From the NCBI GenBank assembly GCA_903813345.2, contig CAIIXF020000006.1:29986024-30050023 (forward strand): a stretch of 64,000 bases of DNA. The letters run 5' to 3'. The notes beneath the pieces were generated by a model. That model saw nothing but the letters and a program-made list of their open reading frames with translations. It was not told where the DNA came from and made no database searches. Shown one piece after another: positions 43,048 through 56,800 of this stretch. Positions within the stretch are counted from its first letter, which is position 1; each line of letters starts with the position of its first letter. The stretch is from Owenia fusiformis (Eukaryota > Annelida > Polychaeta > Sabellida > Oweniidae). The position numbers and the translations under genes were made by a program.

Positions 43048-45857
43048 GCAATGTGATGTAAAGGTATGATTTATATGAAATTAGTTGAATAAGCCAGATA
43101 TAGCATGTCTGTGTGATAACATTTAAAGGGCAAGCAAATATGGTTGCTCTTTACTAACTCTAATTACAAGAGTTTGCCATCTGCTAATGAGAATATGATG
43201 TTCTATATCACCTTATCTCACGAACATCATAAACAGAGTCAAACTGTCTGCCATTTCATTCTTTCCAAAAGGTTTCTCTATATCCACTTATTTGCAAAAA
43301 GGATCTGTACATAACATCACTCTCATTCTCTCCAAATTCTTTCTCTGTACCCACTTGTTTTCAAATAGGATCTGTATATTATAATTTTCATTCTACCCAC
43401 TTTTTTACTTTTACACCTATGTATTTGTTTGCTAAAAAATTTCATTGTTAATAAAATCAATTGAAAATCTTGTACAAATATAATTAAACACCTCATGTGA
43501 TTGATTGATCGAGAAAATGAAGTCATATCTGTACAAAGGAGTCTCTTCAATGAGTGTTAATAAAGTATGGATTATCATTATCCTTTATTCATATTAATCA
43601 TAATGAAATTAATCACAATCAAATTAATCAAAATTTAATGAATCAATCAATCATCATGATGATGAAGGCTCACACCTCTGGGTATTCTATGATTGCTTTT
43701 ATGTTCAAAAATGCTAAATTAGAATAATTGCCGCACATTGTTTCCAATTATATCATATAACAAGACTTAATTTGCTTCATTTGGATGCAGAATCCATACA
43801 TGTATGTCTAACCTAGTCATAGATTCATGTAGTATTTTCTTTTTAATGCCTTATACCAATTATAAGATTATACTGTATTTACAATAGTCTGGTACTCCCT
43901 CAATGAATTATTGCGGCCATTTAGTTTAAATGTTGTTTTGGATAGATCATAAGAAAATGAATATTATATATTTTATTTGTTAATGTTCATCTGTCTGAAT
44001 ATGAAGTTGTTTCTTTGTGATTCAAAATAATTCAAAATAAATTGAAATTGAAAACTTGAATTTGAAAATGTATTTAATGTAATCTGACACTAACTTACAG
44101 TTTCTGAAGAAATCCTTGAAATACTAACCTTAATGCTCTAATTTGAATTTGGTTCTGTGTTAACGCTCCTATCTCTGAATCTTGATGTGTTCAATAAATG
44201 GTTTATTATCTCGCAAAATGTCAATATGCTACCAGTATACGAGAGTATGTTAAAACGATTAATACAATGCTACAAAGTCTGAGCCGTTATTAGTCCCTGA
44301 TCTCTCATCTTGTCTAGGTTAAAATTGATGAGTCGACGCTACCTTTGTATTTTGCAGTTTTATCGCCTGTTTTTCTCTGATACAAATTCAGCAACGTTTT
44401 ATTAGTCCCTTCTGCATTGCACCATGGGAATGCCTATACAATAAATTACGTGCGAAATATTATTTCGTTTGATTATTCGTGAAATTACTTGAAGTTCATA
44501 ATTTTCTACTTCTAAATATGAACCTCATATCATTTGAATGAAGTTCATTTTTTCAATTCTGATCTTTTATTTTTATCTGGAATGCTATGACTGGGAGGCT
44601 ATTGTATTATATTAAAGGGAATCACATTTGCTTCTAAATTATAGTTAAATAGGTTGTTCGTTCATGGTCACAAATAGTTATATTTTATATATGGGTCTCT
44701 GTAAAGTATTTTCTTGCATACTATGCAAGTATCCATGGTACTTGCATTTTTTTAACTGAGGATCTACCATCAGTAACACATTTTCAATCCATAATTGGCT
44801 GTTGCTATAGCCACCATGTTTGTGGCAGAACGTGGTTTGTGGATCCTTGAATGTGAATCTTTCAAAGTTAAGGAGACATGTTCTTTAATGTTCTTTAAAT
44901 ATTCTTGTATATGATCACTCAAAGAAATACTGATTGTTGATTCATAAGGAATGGGTTAATTTTTATCCATTGTATTATATTAATATACTGCTCGGTTTAC
45001 TTACCAGTTACTCAAATTTATTGCTTAGTTGCTATTAGTATAGTTTGTTATTCTTATCAGCTAGTACATTAAAATATATTATTTTTTATGGTCTGGGAAT
45101 TAAAATGTGCAGAGATACACAAACCTGATGCATGATAAAAGAAGTGTACATGTACTTGTAATAACTTTATTAATATCCTGCCAGTATTAGATAAATTGAT
45201 AAATCCATCACTTGAGGTATTGACTCTTTTTTTATTAAGTTTGCAGATTTTTATTATTATATCTAAAAATATAGTTTCAATATTGTCGTCAGATTGACAG
45301 GTAACCAGAACCTCATTTTTCTTGTCTGTATGTTTTCATTTTTCTTGTCTGTATGTTTTGAAAATTCCAAATGAATAAAGGAAGGACTTATATCCAAATA
45401 TGCTTACTCTCTATTATGTTCAATTGCAATATATGATTTTGTGTAAGAAATGTAAAGAAATGAACATGAAACTTACCAGATTTAGATTCTATACATGTAA
45501 AAAGCTCATCTATTAAAAACTCTTCTCCCAAGCTCCTCTGTGAAGAGCTTCTTCTGTAAAAAAAGCTCCTCTGTGTACTAATGTACTCAGTTTCAGTCAC
45601 TCCTTGGCTGAGTCAGACCTATCAAGGATGGTAGGCTTCTGCTATTCAATTTGAGTTATCTGATATGTGTCCAATCCAATGTTCTATCTCATCCCATCTA
45701 CCGTATTTAAGGGTCTCTTGTAGAGTATAATATGGTCTTATTAGTATGGGGAGAGTGCATTTTGTATAGCCTTAGGCCAAGGTAAGTTAATTATCCAATT
45801 CTTGGTCTTGTAGATATTCAAATTGAAGAGGGAATACAGCTTTGTTTTCAAGTTTTT
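43048..45857. other. No gene seen
   Basis: AT-rich. The stretch 43,950-44,070 ends in TTCAAAATAA and ATTGAAAT repeats, as seen at LINE/SINE tails. 45,315-45,360 has a 22-bp tandem duplication of TTTTTCTTGTCTGTATGTTT. Confidence 0.5.
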
Positions 45858-46861
45858 ATCGTACCTAACAAGAGGTACGATATTGTAGTCAGCTTGAAGG
45901 GCGGCGGGTGGGCGGGCGGGCGGCGTCTCACTTTTCAGCTTGTCTACAGGTTTCCAGCCAAATCATTTGAGGGATTCATCTGAAATTTTCAGGGATGTTT
46001 CTACATATCAATGTCAAGAACTGATTAGTTTTTGGGCATTCTGGGTAAATCTTAAGGTGGCCATTTTGGATTTTCCATCCTAAAATCTTCACTTTCAAGA
46101 CTTGTCTACAGGTTTCCTGCCAAACCATTTGAGGGATTCATCTGAAATTTTCAGGGATGTTTCTGCATATCAACGTCAAGAACTGATTAGTTTTTGGGCA
46201 TTCTGGGTAATTTTAAGGTGGCCATTTTGGATTTTCCGTCCTAAAATCTTCACTTTCAAGACTTGTCTACAGGTTTTCAGCCAAACCATTTGAGGGATTC
46301 ATCTGGAATTTTCAGGGATGTTTCTACATATCAACGTCAAGAACTGATCAGTTTTTGGGCATTCTGGGTAAATTTTAAGGTGGCCATTTTGGATTTTCCG
46401 TCCTAAAATCTTTACTTTCAAGACTTGTCTACAGGTTTCCAGCCAAACCTTTTGAGGGATTCATCTGAAATTTTCAGGGATGTTTCTACATATCAACGTC
46501 AAGAACTGATTAGTTTTTGGGCATTCTGGTTAAATTTTAAGGTGGCCATTTTGGATTTTCTGTCCTAAAATCTTCACTTTCAAGACTTGTCTACAGGTTT
46601 TCAGCCAAACCATTTGAGGGATTCATCTGGAATTTTCAGGGATGTTTCTACATATCAACGTCAAGAACTGATTGGTATTTGGGCATTCTGGGTAAATTTT
46701 AAGGTGGCCATTTTGGATTTTCCATCCTAAAATCTTTCCAGCCAAACCGTTCAAATTTTTACATATGTTACACAGTGATAAGTTCCAGAGCTGATTAACT
46801 TTTCTGCGGCCATCTTGCTTTCTTGGTCAACAAGACCACAATGCTGTGTTTTAGGTATGAT
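45858..46861. mobile_element. DNA element with five internal 162-bp tandem repeats
   Basis: Ends ATCGTACCTAACAAGAGGTA and, on the right, TTTTAGGTATGAT (inverted ATC-TACCTAA). Inside, five units of 161-162 bp start CTTGTCTACAGGTTT at 45,939, 46,101, 46,262, 46,424 and 46,586. A GGCGGGCGGGCGG block precedes them. Confidence 0.8.
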
Positions 46862-47850
46862 ATTGTTCACGTCTGTGCCTTGTTTAATTAAGGAATAAAT
46901 CATTGTATATTTATGAATATGACTCATGAATATAATATACTTGGTCTCCATCCTTGTGCTTTATCTCTATGGATTAATTGATGCACCCATGCTTTAATAA
47001 TTTGAAATATAGAATGATACAGGAATCTATATTGTATCCTGTGCATTAATTCATGATAATGCATGGCTGCTTAAATTTACCTGGTTGGTAAAACACTAAA
47101 GAACTCAAGTCTGATTGGCTGTTGCTTTGTCAATCGTTTAAGTTTTGCAAATTATTAAAACAAAAAGCATTTTATTTACGATCAATGCCAATTAGTTACA
47201 GTGTTATTTTTGGAAGCGTAGGAGTGGAAAATAATGTTAATAATGGGTCAAGAGAAGTACATAAGGGAATCAGAACAGATAATTAAATTAGCTTAGCCTA
47301 AGAGTTGATATTTACTGGATCCAGAACATATTTTATATTGATTGTTTCTCAGAGATAGCATCAGATATGCAGTTTATTCTGATTTTGGGGGAAATATTCG
47401 ACCGCTGGGATCATTGTGATAGTAGGATTGTTACCCAGATATCTCTGTCATATTGACACAAGAGGGTTGTTACCCAGATGTCACGGTCATGTTGACACAA
47501 GAGGGTTGTTACCCAGATGTCTCTGTCATGTTGACACAAGAGGGTTGTTACCAAGATGTCTCTGTCATGTTTATACAAGAGGATTGTTACCCAGATGCCC
47601 CTTTCACTAAATGTACTGCAGGATTGTTTCCCTGATTTCAACTACAAATGCACCAGAGAATTGTTACCCAGATGCGCCATTACAATATTCCTCCTGAAGT
47701 TGTTTCAGTATTCCATATGTCATTGAAATAAGTAGTAGAAAACTGGTAGAATAAGAATATTATCAATGCCTTATTTGAATATAAAACAGTAAATGCAAAA
47801 TTAGAAAAATTACAGAACTCTTCAAACTTTGATACAATATAAGTCAAAAA
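46862..47850. other. No gene; contains a 39-bp tandem repeat
   Basis: 47,420-47,680 is about six units of 39 bp, GGGTTGTTACCCAGATGTCT then CTGTCATGTTGACACAAGA. Each unit has a GGGT-TTACCC inverted core. ORFs on both strands here are repeat by-products. Confidence 0.8.
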
Positions 47851-48553
47851 AAGACCATGTGCAGTATGGCAAGTGATTTTAGACGGTCATATCTTTCACC
47901 ATGAGTACTTTCTAGGCATAAATACGGTGTTAAAACAATGTGTTTTCTTTCAAGTGAAGTACCCATGATGATAAAAATATCAATCGAACAATTCGAGAAA
48001 TTATGAATAGGGACCCTATGTCAACATTTTTTTCAAAATATTGAACCTATTTACTCAAAAGAGGATCTCCCTTTTCTGATTTTTATTGCTTGAAAAGATT
48101 ATTCAACAAGGGGTCTAAAACATCTTCAAAAATATAATTGTATTGAAAGTCTAGTTTTGAAGATATCAATTTTCGATGACCAAAATGATGCTGAAAACAA
48201 TGGATAGCACGAGTTTTCCCTATGGGAAAATAACATGGGATATGTGGTTTTTAACTTTAACGCATTTCAGTACGCATCCCCTTTTCAGAAATTGTTAATA
48301 AAGTGTAGATTGTTTAAATTGAGAAAAGCAAGATCCTCTTTTTAGAAAATAAGCCTAACATCTTTTTTAAAGTGCCAGAGTGGGCCCCTAATCCATAATT
48401 TGTCAGAGAGTTGGATTGATATTTTACTATCATGGGGACTTCATTTGAAAGAAAACATATTGTTTTAATAAAAAACATTGTTTTTATGGCCAGAAAATAC
48501 TCATGGTGAAAGATATGACTGTCTAAAATCACCTACCATACTGCACATGGTCA
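47851..48553. mobile_element. 700-bp foldback element
   Basis: Left GACCATGTGCAGTATGGCAA, TTCACCATGAGTA, GTTTTCTTTCAA and AGAGGATCT; the same blocks return in reverse complement up to 48,553. Arms of about 250 bp, moderately diverged. No coding sequence. Confidence 0.85.
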
Positions 48554-51500
48554 TGGACCTTTCAAAAAATTAATTTCTGACTTTGACAATCCTTTAAAAT
48601 AACTGGATAAATAATGTTTTGTGTAAGTTTATCCCCCCTTCCATTAATGCTTTTCCCCCCCTCCTCACTATATTTTCCAACCACAGTGTTTTTGAGAGAA
48701 AGACTTGAAGCAGAAAGCAGAAATACAGTGGATTCTTTTCTGTTTTGTTCAATCAAATTCATTTTGGTAGGAGCACTCTGTTTAGTTTGAAAATGCACCC
48801 TATATTATTATATATCAGCACTGTAGTAATCCCCATTGTCACTGTGTCAATCTAGTGTTTCTGAATTAATGAATACAATAATCTAATCCTGGTCTACCAG
48901 ATGATCCAGCCATGGTAAAAGTACATTGTAATAAATGTTATTGATACACCCCCTCGATAAGTATGGAAACAACTCCCCTGTTTGGTCAGGTGTTAAGGCT
49001 GTTTATGTTTGATGATTTTAAAAATTAATCACATTGTCAAAACTTTTCCACCTACTGTTTAATTTATAAAAAAGTGAAAACATAAAATGTCATAAAGAAG
49101 TTTTTTATTTATTATCTGACAGGAAATCAGGATTTCCAAACTTTTGGGGGTAGTGTATATCTGGGTCAGGGTATCAAACACCCTTACAGTAAAACTAGTC
49201 AGAGGTATTCATGTTTGACAGCATGATAACACAGAAGTCAATGGAGTTTTCATGAATGGATCATGGAAAATGTTCATAATTTTTTTTTAGTTTGACATGT
49301 TTACTTCAGAAAGGTATTTGCAATTTGAAAAATCGAGAGGAGTTCAGATGTTCTAGATATACTGCACTTATACAGCTATAGAAAAGTACATCTGATTAGA
49401 TTATAAATCTTCTTATTCTTTGCCAAAGGCACCAACAAAAGCAATTCCACTTAAGAGGTACCAAGAATGTGAAAATGGAATTGAAAGTGAAATTTTGTCT
49501 TGTGTCCAGATTTATTAATATAGTAAGACTTGACATATATTTTATGAGTCAAGAGTTGTATTTTGTTCTGAAAATCAATTGAATTTCACCAGCAGTAAAA
49601 TGTTGAGCATTTTTATTTGATATTTTATCTCTTTTGGCTAAAGCGTGTTCAATTTAAACTTCTTAGTATACCCTCAAGTTAAATCTTTTACTTTATCACC
49701 ATATCTTTGTCGTGATTTATTTTCTGGAAGTTTTATACGTTTTATTATGCGTATCTTGTGATTTGTTGTATTTGCTGTTAGATTTCTCGTGTTATACTAT
49801 GATTTATATTCCCAATTTAGATCAGCCTTTGTTCATTCTCTCATCAAACATCGTAATGTCACAGATACGAAAAAGAACCCAATCAGTCATGTGATTGTTT
49901 AGCGATAGAACGGTCGATGATCTGTCATGACGATTAATGTCCTTTGAATAGCTGTTATTTTTCAGTGATATGAAACTTCATCCGTTGTGATATGGGATGT
50001 TCTCAAGCCAAAATACATGCATAATTTAGAGCTTTATTTCCCTGTTTTGTTGAAATCAGATTCTGTTTTGAATGAGGTTATAATACGATTGAATATCTAG
50101 GAAATGAGTTTTCTACTAATGAGGGATTTATAATTGAATGATGACGTATCTGAAGTCTTACGGTATCAAACTAAGATTAGTGATTTGTTTACACATTTTT
50201 ATTATTAAGGGCAGGGTTTTCTGATTTTCCACAAGCTAATAAATAAGAATATGGACCCTGACCATGATATTGCCATAGCGGCTCTGATCTTAAAGGAGTT
50301 GTATACCCACTTAAAACCATATCATGAATAGTCATATGCCTGCTTCAAAATAGCATTTAGTGCAAAAAATTCTACGCCTACTCAGCTATTCCACATCTTT
50401 GCATCATAAGTGACAAAGTTTAATGAGATTAGCCCTGAATCTTGATAAAACAAGATGGCCAGTCTGCTGATTTTATAGAACCTCTGGGATTTTTTATCAG
50501 ATCACGTTGTTTGCTTACAAGATCACAGAGTTGTTTTTCCAATATCATCATGCCTTGAGAATATTTACTTGAGTTATTGTCAATATTGGTAAGCATCGAA
50601 AACATCCGTGTCTAAATTACAAAAAATAATCATGATTGCCTACTTATATGCCGAGGGGTTTTCTATGCTTGAAGACGTGACATCAGTTTTTATCAATAAA
50701 ATTTTAAAGTCGATTATCTTGGCAGTGTCTCTGATGCTGTCTCCTCTGACTTCAAAAAAGAAATTAACAATCAATGAAATGGCAGCATTCCCTCAACACA
50801 TCCAAACGTCAAAACTTGTGGAAGGAAAATATGAATTTCATGCAGATTTGATTTTGGGTCCTGGAAATGTAAATAAGTAACATTTTTTACTTACTTCTAG
50901 GGGAGAGGTTTGGAGTTGAACCGTAACTTCCTTTTCCCACAACTATTGATATTTGGACATCATCCCTATTGGAGTATGGTAATCCCAAGTTTATTGAATA
51001 AGTTCAGCCAGAAGTCAATGGGAAGTTCATCAGCATTTTTAATCAAAGGATGATATCCGAATATTCATAAACTTAAGTCATCAATCTCAACCTGTGTTGA
51101 ATGCTTTATTGTGATTACTCAATACATAATAAACTTGGCCTAGCTCCACCTTCAAGCATTTGATTCAGAGGGAGATTGTGGATTGGAAAAGTTGCAAGTA
51201 ACATTTACAATCTACCAGGCATAATGTTCTTTGAGATAAAACGTATGTAAAAAAGTTAGGAAATTGTTACCTTACTCTCATTTTTCATTCACTCCCCTGA
51301 ACCTTTTACATTTTATGTCCCATGATGTTGAAGCAATTCATTGTTCATGTTTTCAGTAGGGACACTTTGACATGATAAAGTGTGTGGAAAAGCACTTTAA
51401 GCAAAACGTTCCTTTAGAAAACATATAAAGGTTATTTTTAATAGATCGATTGTGTGACTTTTCATCACACGTAATGTCTAAGTACTGTTTTGCGTATATG

Positions 51501-51845
51501 ATTATTGCTGTCAATTATTGTTCAAGCATCATTATATATAATGAACCTTAATGAAAGGAAATGTTGAGATACGCCTTAAGTCTGTTCATAGATTATCAAT
51601 TAATTCCATGCATGGGGTATGCTCTTTTTATGGTGTGCTAACAATAGAAGATTTAGATGTTTACCATGCTCTATACAAAGCAGACAGTTAGAAACACTCG
51701 GATGTTTGGTAAAGGTAGAGTAGATAGAGACGAAAGTACTTAAAGTAGAAAAATTATTCAATATTTGTTTCTCACCATTCCATGCTTAGCTTATTTTCTA
51801 ATAAGTCTAACAATTCTGATATTATTTCAGTATAATTATTCAACT
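48554..51845. other. No gene seen
   Basis: AT-rich. A 90-codon open frame at 50,608-50,880 has no recognisable domain. Confidence 0.5.
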
Positions 51846-52033
51846 GGCCCATAGCCAGCTTTTACCAATTGGGGGGGGTCACTTTTTAAAAACTTTCAGG
51901 GAGGATTCACATTTGACCATTTTGGCCCAATATCACTTAGAAAGTGCTCAGAATGGTGACAAGCTGCATGATTTTGAAATAATTTTTGGCCAGAGGGATT
52001 TGCTTGCACCCCTGACCTGGCTATGGGCCTGGT
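51846..52033. mobile_element. ~190-bp MITE, TGGCCCATAGCCAG ends, copy 1
   Basis: Ends GGCCCATAGCCAG and CTGGCTATGGGCC are inverted. Its reverse complement aligns over the whole length with 53,628-53,815 (GGCCAAAAATTATTTCAAA, CATGCAG, TCACCATT). Confidence 0.8.
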
Positions 52034-52434
52034 TCAATCTTGAAAAAATTGGAAAACATATTACTCCTTGTAGTCTTTGTTGCCCCTTTAAGCATCTCTT
52101 CTCAAGGTTTAACATTGATTATCTGCTAGTTTTCATCAGTAGCCTTGGTTAGTGTTTGAAGATCCTCATGTGTCTGTTTGTTGGATTTTGCTTTTGGTTT
52201 GTTATGCTAAGAACATGATGAAGCATTGACTTTTGTCTCAGATTCCTGTGAACTTCATTGTACAAGTGTATATGTACATGCATTTATCGACCTCTCGATA
52301 GATAGATTGTCCAAGTTATGTCTTATCACTGTAAACTGAGACGACAAGACATGATTTGTTATTGAAGGATATGTTTGTATAAATGTCTTTTGTGTTGTTA
52401 TATTGACAACTGTTTGACCAATCCATTCATTTTT

Positions 52435-52580
52435 ATTTTATGTCACCACCAGAAGTTGTGCAATATTGTTATAGTCTCCAACTTTTTTTGTGGATAGCGT
52501 TCGGCGGTTAGTGTTTGATGGTTGGCATCTGTAACAAATAGAAGGTGGTGACATTTTGCATGTAAATCCCTTGCTTATAT
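52435..52580 (+). mobile_element. SINE-like/dispersed repeat, second copy
   Basis: TTATGTCACCACCAGAAG ... TTTTTTGTGGATAG ... CTGTAACAAATAGAAGGTGG then ACATTTTGCATGT; same order as at 63,817-63,950 and, for the tail, 5,880-5,925. Confidence 0.6.
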
Positions 52581-53034
52581 CAGATGATAACTCTACTAAT
52601 AAGGACACAAATTCCGAGAATGTAACAATCCAGAATTTTTGCTTTTCTCAGGACTACTAACCTTCACCCAAAAGTTCTATGACACCTAGTTCTCCAATTT
52701 ACTTTTCTTCATATTGAGATTGGTATTTTTCATGTAAAGTGTCAAGACCCTCCAGGACCTAACATCACAAATACTTTAAATCTTGTCAGGAAATTGAATC
52801 TCTCACAGGATGTCGGAAAGATTAAGTTAGGGGTACACAATGCAAAACTGTTCCTTCAGAAAATATAAGGAAATTATCAATGGATGGTGGTGTTAACAGG
52901 ACGAGACATTTTATTATAGACTTCTAGAAACACAAAGTTCATGATTTTAGAGACAGTTTGGACATTTATTGAAGTTTCACATTGATCTGTAACAATGTAC
53001 CCTCATAGGACTTTCTTCCAATATTATATACATG

Positions 53035-53415
53035 TATGTTATTTAAAAGATTCATATAAATATACATTTCTAGCTGCATGTTGTTTAAAAGATTCATATA
53101 TTCACATTTCATGCTGCATGCTATTTAACAGATTTATACAAATATATGTTTCAAGCTGCATGTTATTTAAGATTCATATAAATACATATTTTATGCTGCA
53201 TGATATTCAAAAGATTCACTTATATATACATTTTATGTTGCATGCTATTTAAAAGATTCACTTAAATACATATTTTATGCTGCATGTTATTCAAAAGATT
53301 CACTTACATAAACATTTTATGTTGCATGCTATTTAAAAGATTCACTTAAATATACATTTCATGTTGCATGCTATTAATTTAGAGATAAGTATACCTTTTA
53401 TGCTGCATGCTTTTA
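53035..53415. repeat. ~40-45-bp tandem repeat
   Basis: About nine imperfect units containing TTTCATGCTGCATGCTATTT and AAAAGATTCA-TTA-ATA-ACATTT. AT-rich minisatellite with no other feature. Confidence 0.8.
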
Positions 53416-53627
53416 ACGTATTAATGCAATGTTAGTTTCATAGTTTGATTAAGAAGAAGTCTAACTCAGCAAGACATTGACAAACTAGTGTGTTCATTGA
53501 ACTTGTAGTTTCTCCCAATGGGGATGGTCTAATCATAGAATAATTGGTTCATTCTAGGTCTTCAATCATCCAGCACTCATAATTCTTATTGATCAGTTTA
53601 CCCTTTTGAGGAATAATCAATAAAACT

Positions 53628-53815
53628 TAGGCCCAAAGCCAGCGAGGTCGGGCTCCCCCTCCCCCATGGCCAAAAATTATTTCAAACTCATGCAGTTTTT
53701 CACCATTTTTAGTACATTTCAAGTGATTTTTTGGCCAAAATTGTCAAAGTTGAATCTGCCCTGGAATTTTTTTTTAAATGAACCCCCTTAAAAATTAACA
53801 GGCCAGTCCCTGATT
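53628..53815. mobile_element. ~190-bp MITE, copy 2
   Basis: AGGCCCAAAGCCAGCGAGGT at the left, with the same interior as copy 1 in the opposite orientation. The right end is diverged. Confidence 0.7.
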
Positions 53816-56530
53816 CAGTCAGGACCATTCATTGCTCAGTTTTATCAATGTTGCATCTGATATAGTTGCTATCTGATTTGTGGCTAATAATGCTTTTAAG
53901 CCCAGTCATGATACTACATATATATTGGTAAGTTCATATTATATAAATAAATAAAAAAATGTATTGATTGGTTGAAAATCAACCTGTTGAATGCTTGATC
54001 CTAGTCAGAGGATGTTTCACTCATAGGTGAGCTTAGGGTATCAAATGCTTTGGAGGGTCACTGAGTCTGGTCATAGTGGTTAGTGTTGCAGCTACATATG
54101 ATTTATAACTGTATAGGGATCTGGCAGGGATTTGATATTGGATTATACAATTTGTCACATTCGTACCTTAGTTTGTCAAATGAATGCTTGTCTGCAGAAG
54201 GTGATTTTTTTAAACAGCAATTTCTCGAACCACAATTTTGAAATTGTTTTGATTTAAAAATGAATGTTGGAAGGCATCTCCGTCATAGGTTTTGGTTTCA
54301 TTCATTGAATATCTTTATCCCAGCATGCAAGATGATGACAGTGATCTTCTCGTTATGGGAACCTATATTTAGCGTTAACCCAAGTATTTATCATGCTCCT
54401 CATTGCCTCAAACTATTTTACTTTGCTAAGTCGTTTTATTTTTATGTCACCACTAAAAGTGAAGTTAATTTTACATGGTGAATCTTGTTGTAATTTCCCC
54501 TGATTGGGGCCCTCCTAAATGCTCCCATATGATTCATATACAATCGTTCAGCCATCCTAACCCAGCTAAACCATGTCATAATGCTTATGGGTTTTCCTTC
54601 CAAAATGGTGTTTAACAGAGACATGAAGGAGAGAAGTCATTAGTAAGAAATTATAGAGGGACTCTAAATTATAAAGAAATATGCCAGATAAATGAGTGTT
54701 TTGAGCATTTGTTGAAAGAAATTAAATTTTATCTCCAGATCTAGAGAATATTTTGCCTAGGAATATTATGGAAATTCCAGTCTGTTTAGACTGATAATTT
54801 GTTATTATAGCAAAGTGGATGCTGTTGTAATAGTGACTTAATGAATAACATAATGTTAGGGGTGTTTTAATACATCTTATATCCTATACAATATATCTGC
54901 TTTTGTAATCTGTATTGCCTCTACATTATCATCTGTAAAAAAGCTCAAATAAAAGTGCTGATGAAATCTATTTACGTAAATCACATTTGAACATTTATCT
55001 ACCATCAAATCATAGCACTTTGTATTCATTGTTCATGTTTGCATAATTTTGCCATTAAATTATCTTTATTTAGAGTGCAGTTCATTTAGCAGGTCATGCC
55101 TTAATAAGCAATGGTTACTCTTGATAGTAACCTCAAATGTCAGTGTCTAACATGGTCTTGGACTCTTATGACAGTTGAGGCACATTTTCAAGCCTCCTGA
55201 ATTCAACTCACGAGGTCATCAGTTCCAACCTCGTTGATCTTGTTCTTTCCCCGGGAACCATGTTCTCACAACTCGAATATAGGTTCTTTAGTGGGGAATC
55301 ACCAGGTTCTCTCTTCCAATCTTATTTCTCCACTCACGCATTCAGTTCTCATATCGTGAACCACATCAACTTTGTGGTTTGCGATGTAGGAACTCCAAAC
55401 TCAAAAACTGATATTGATATTGATTATAATATATTGATACACTTAAATTGTATTGCTACCAGCCAAATAAATCCAGCATTAGAATCTAAAAAGGTCCCAT
55501 TAAAGGCAATCTTCGTCTCTTGCCGCATTGCTGAATGCAGATTCATCACTGTTAATCTTGGTTTTTGGGCATGTACTTCATTTCAAAATATTTTTTACAC
55601 AATACTGCATGAGGTATATTATACATCTTTTAATATTGTTTTAGTCACGGTCTCCAAACAGTCACATTTCAGACCAATAATGAATCAATTCATGAAATAC
55701 CATATCTCACAATGTAATTAATTTATTGTCAAATCGTACATTAGTCTGATATGGAGCCTGTAATGTATTTCGTAAATTAAGTAATGATTTTTATGAAATG
55801 CAATCTACAGTTTTTTTATCAAGAGACTAACAGCTCCTATTAGTATAGAAATATTAATTTATTGATTAATGTTTTCATTGGTCTATTAATAAAGAGGATT
55901 GTGTCGATGTTACTTATACTTTTGTTCAAGGAGGGAGGTACATAAGGGAATAATTGATTTCTTGTATTTTTGAGTTTCAGCGATACCTCTGATGTGACTA
56001 CTGACCCCAATCAGAAGGTTAAAAAGTCTAGAGGATTATTCTTTATTGAAGTTTCTCAAATTCTACTTAAGAATGACAGAATACTGCGTATAATTCCTCT
56101 AGACTGGATTACATTTCTCATTATTCCATTTTCTTTTGTATTACTTGTTTTTATATTGGTTAATGAAGTTAAGATTTCTGTCCAATCACTTATTTGTTAG
56201 TTGGGATCAAACTCAAATAATGAAGCAGTCCCTTGATTTTTTTTTTGTAGTATTTATTTTATTTCAGTTTAACTTCTTACATTTTACAATTTAAAGCAAC
56301 CTTCAAACGTTCTTCCTTTCACTTTGATGACAAACAAGTCTAACATTGCTTTTCACAATTCTTATATTGTAATTGCACTTTGTTATGATGTATAGGACAA
56401 ATAACAGTTTATATGGGTTGAATTCTTGAGTATACCAAAAAAGGTTCACTTAAGCCCAGTCAACATTGTGTGACATGAGAAAGATACACCAGATATGATT
56501 TGCTTTTTCTGAAATTTGTAATAATACACA
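53816..56530. other. No gene seen
   Basis: A 153-codon frame at 55,260-55,721 and a 76-codon frame at 55,970-56,200 (with one hydrophobic segment) have no recognisable family and atypical composition; not called as genes. Confidence 0.45.
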
Positions 56531-56800
56531 GGAATAGCCTGACAACGGTAAAGTCAGATACCGTTGTCACAAATGGCGGACATAACCGTCGCTTCAATTA
56601 GATTTTCATGAACTGTATGTTTAATAGAGCACCTAGACTAAATTTCATATGAAACATCATCACAAAAGCTTAATACATGTACAGAATTAGCGACGATAAA
56701 ATCCCATGAATTGAGGACCAAGTGATTAAACAATTGAAGGGACGTTTATGTCCGCCATTTGTGACAACGGTATCTGACTTTACCGTTGTCAGGCTATTCC
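56531..56800. mobile_element. 270-bp palindromic MITE, 69-bp arms
   Basis: GGAATAGCCTGACAACGGTA ... AAATGGCGGACATAA at the left; near-perfect reverse complement on the right, ending GGCTATTCC. Two to three mismatches per 69 bp, so probably a young copy. GACAACGGTA and TACCGTTGTC also form an inner hairpin in each arm. Confidence 0.9.

Noticed and set aside
47420-47680. Possible CRISPR-like array (39-bp repeats)
   Set aside because: Units are contiguous tandem repeats without unique spacers, in a eukaryotic context.
50608-50880. 90-codon ORF
   Set aside because: No recognisable domain or conserved motif, no adjacent exon with matching phase.
55260-56200. 153- and 76-codon ORFs with a membrane-like stretch
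   Set aside because: No recognised family and no supporting splice structure; length is plausible by chance in AT-rich DNA with many such frames.
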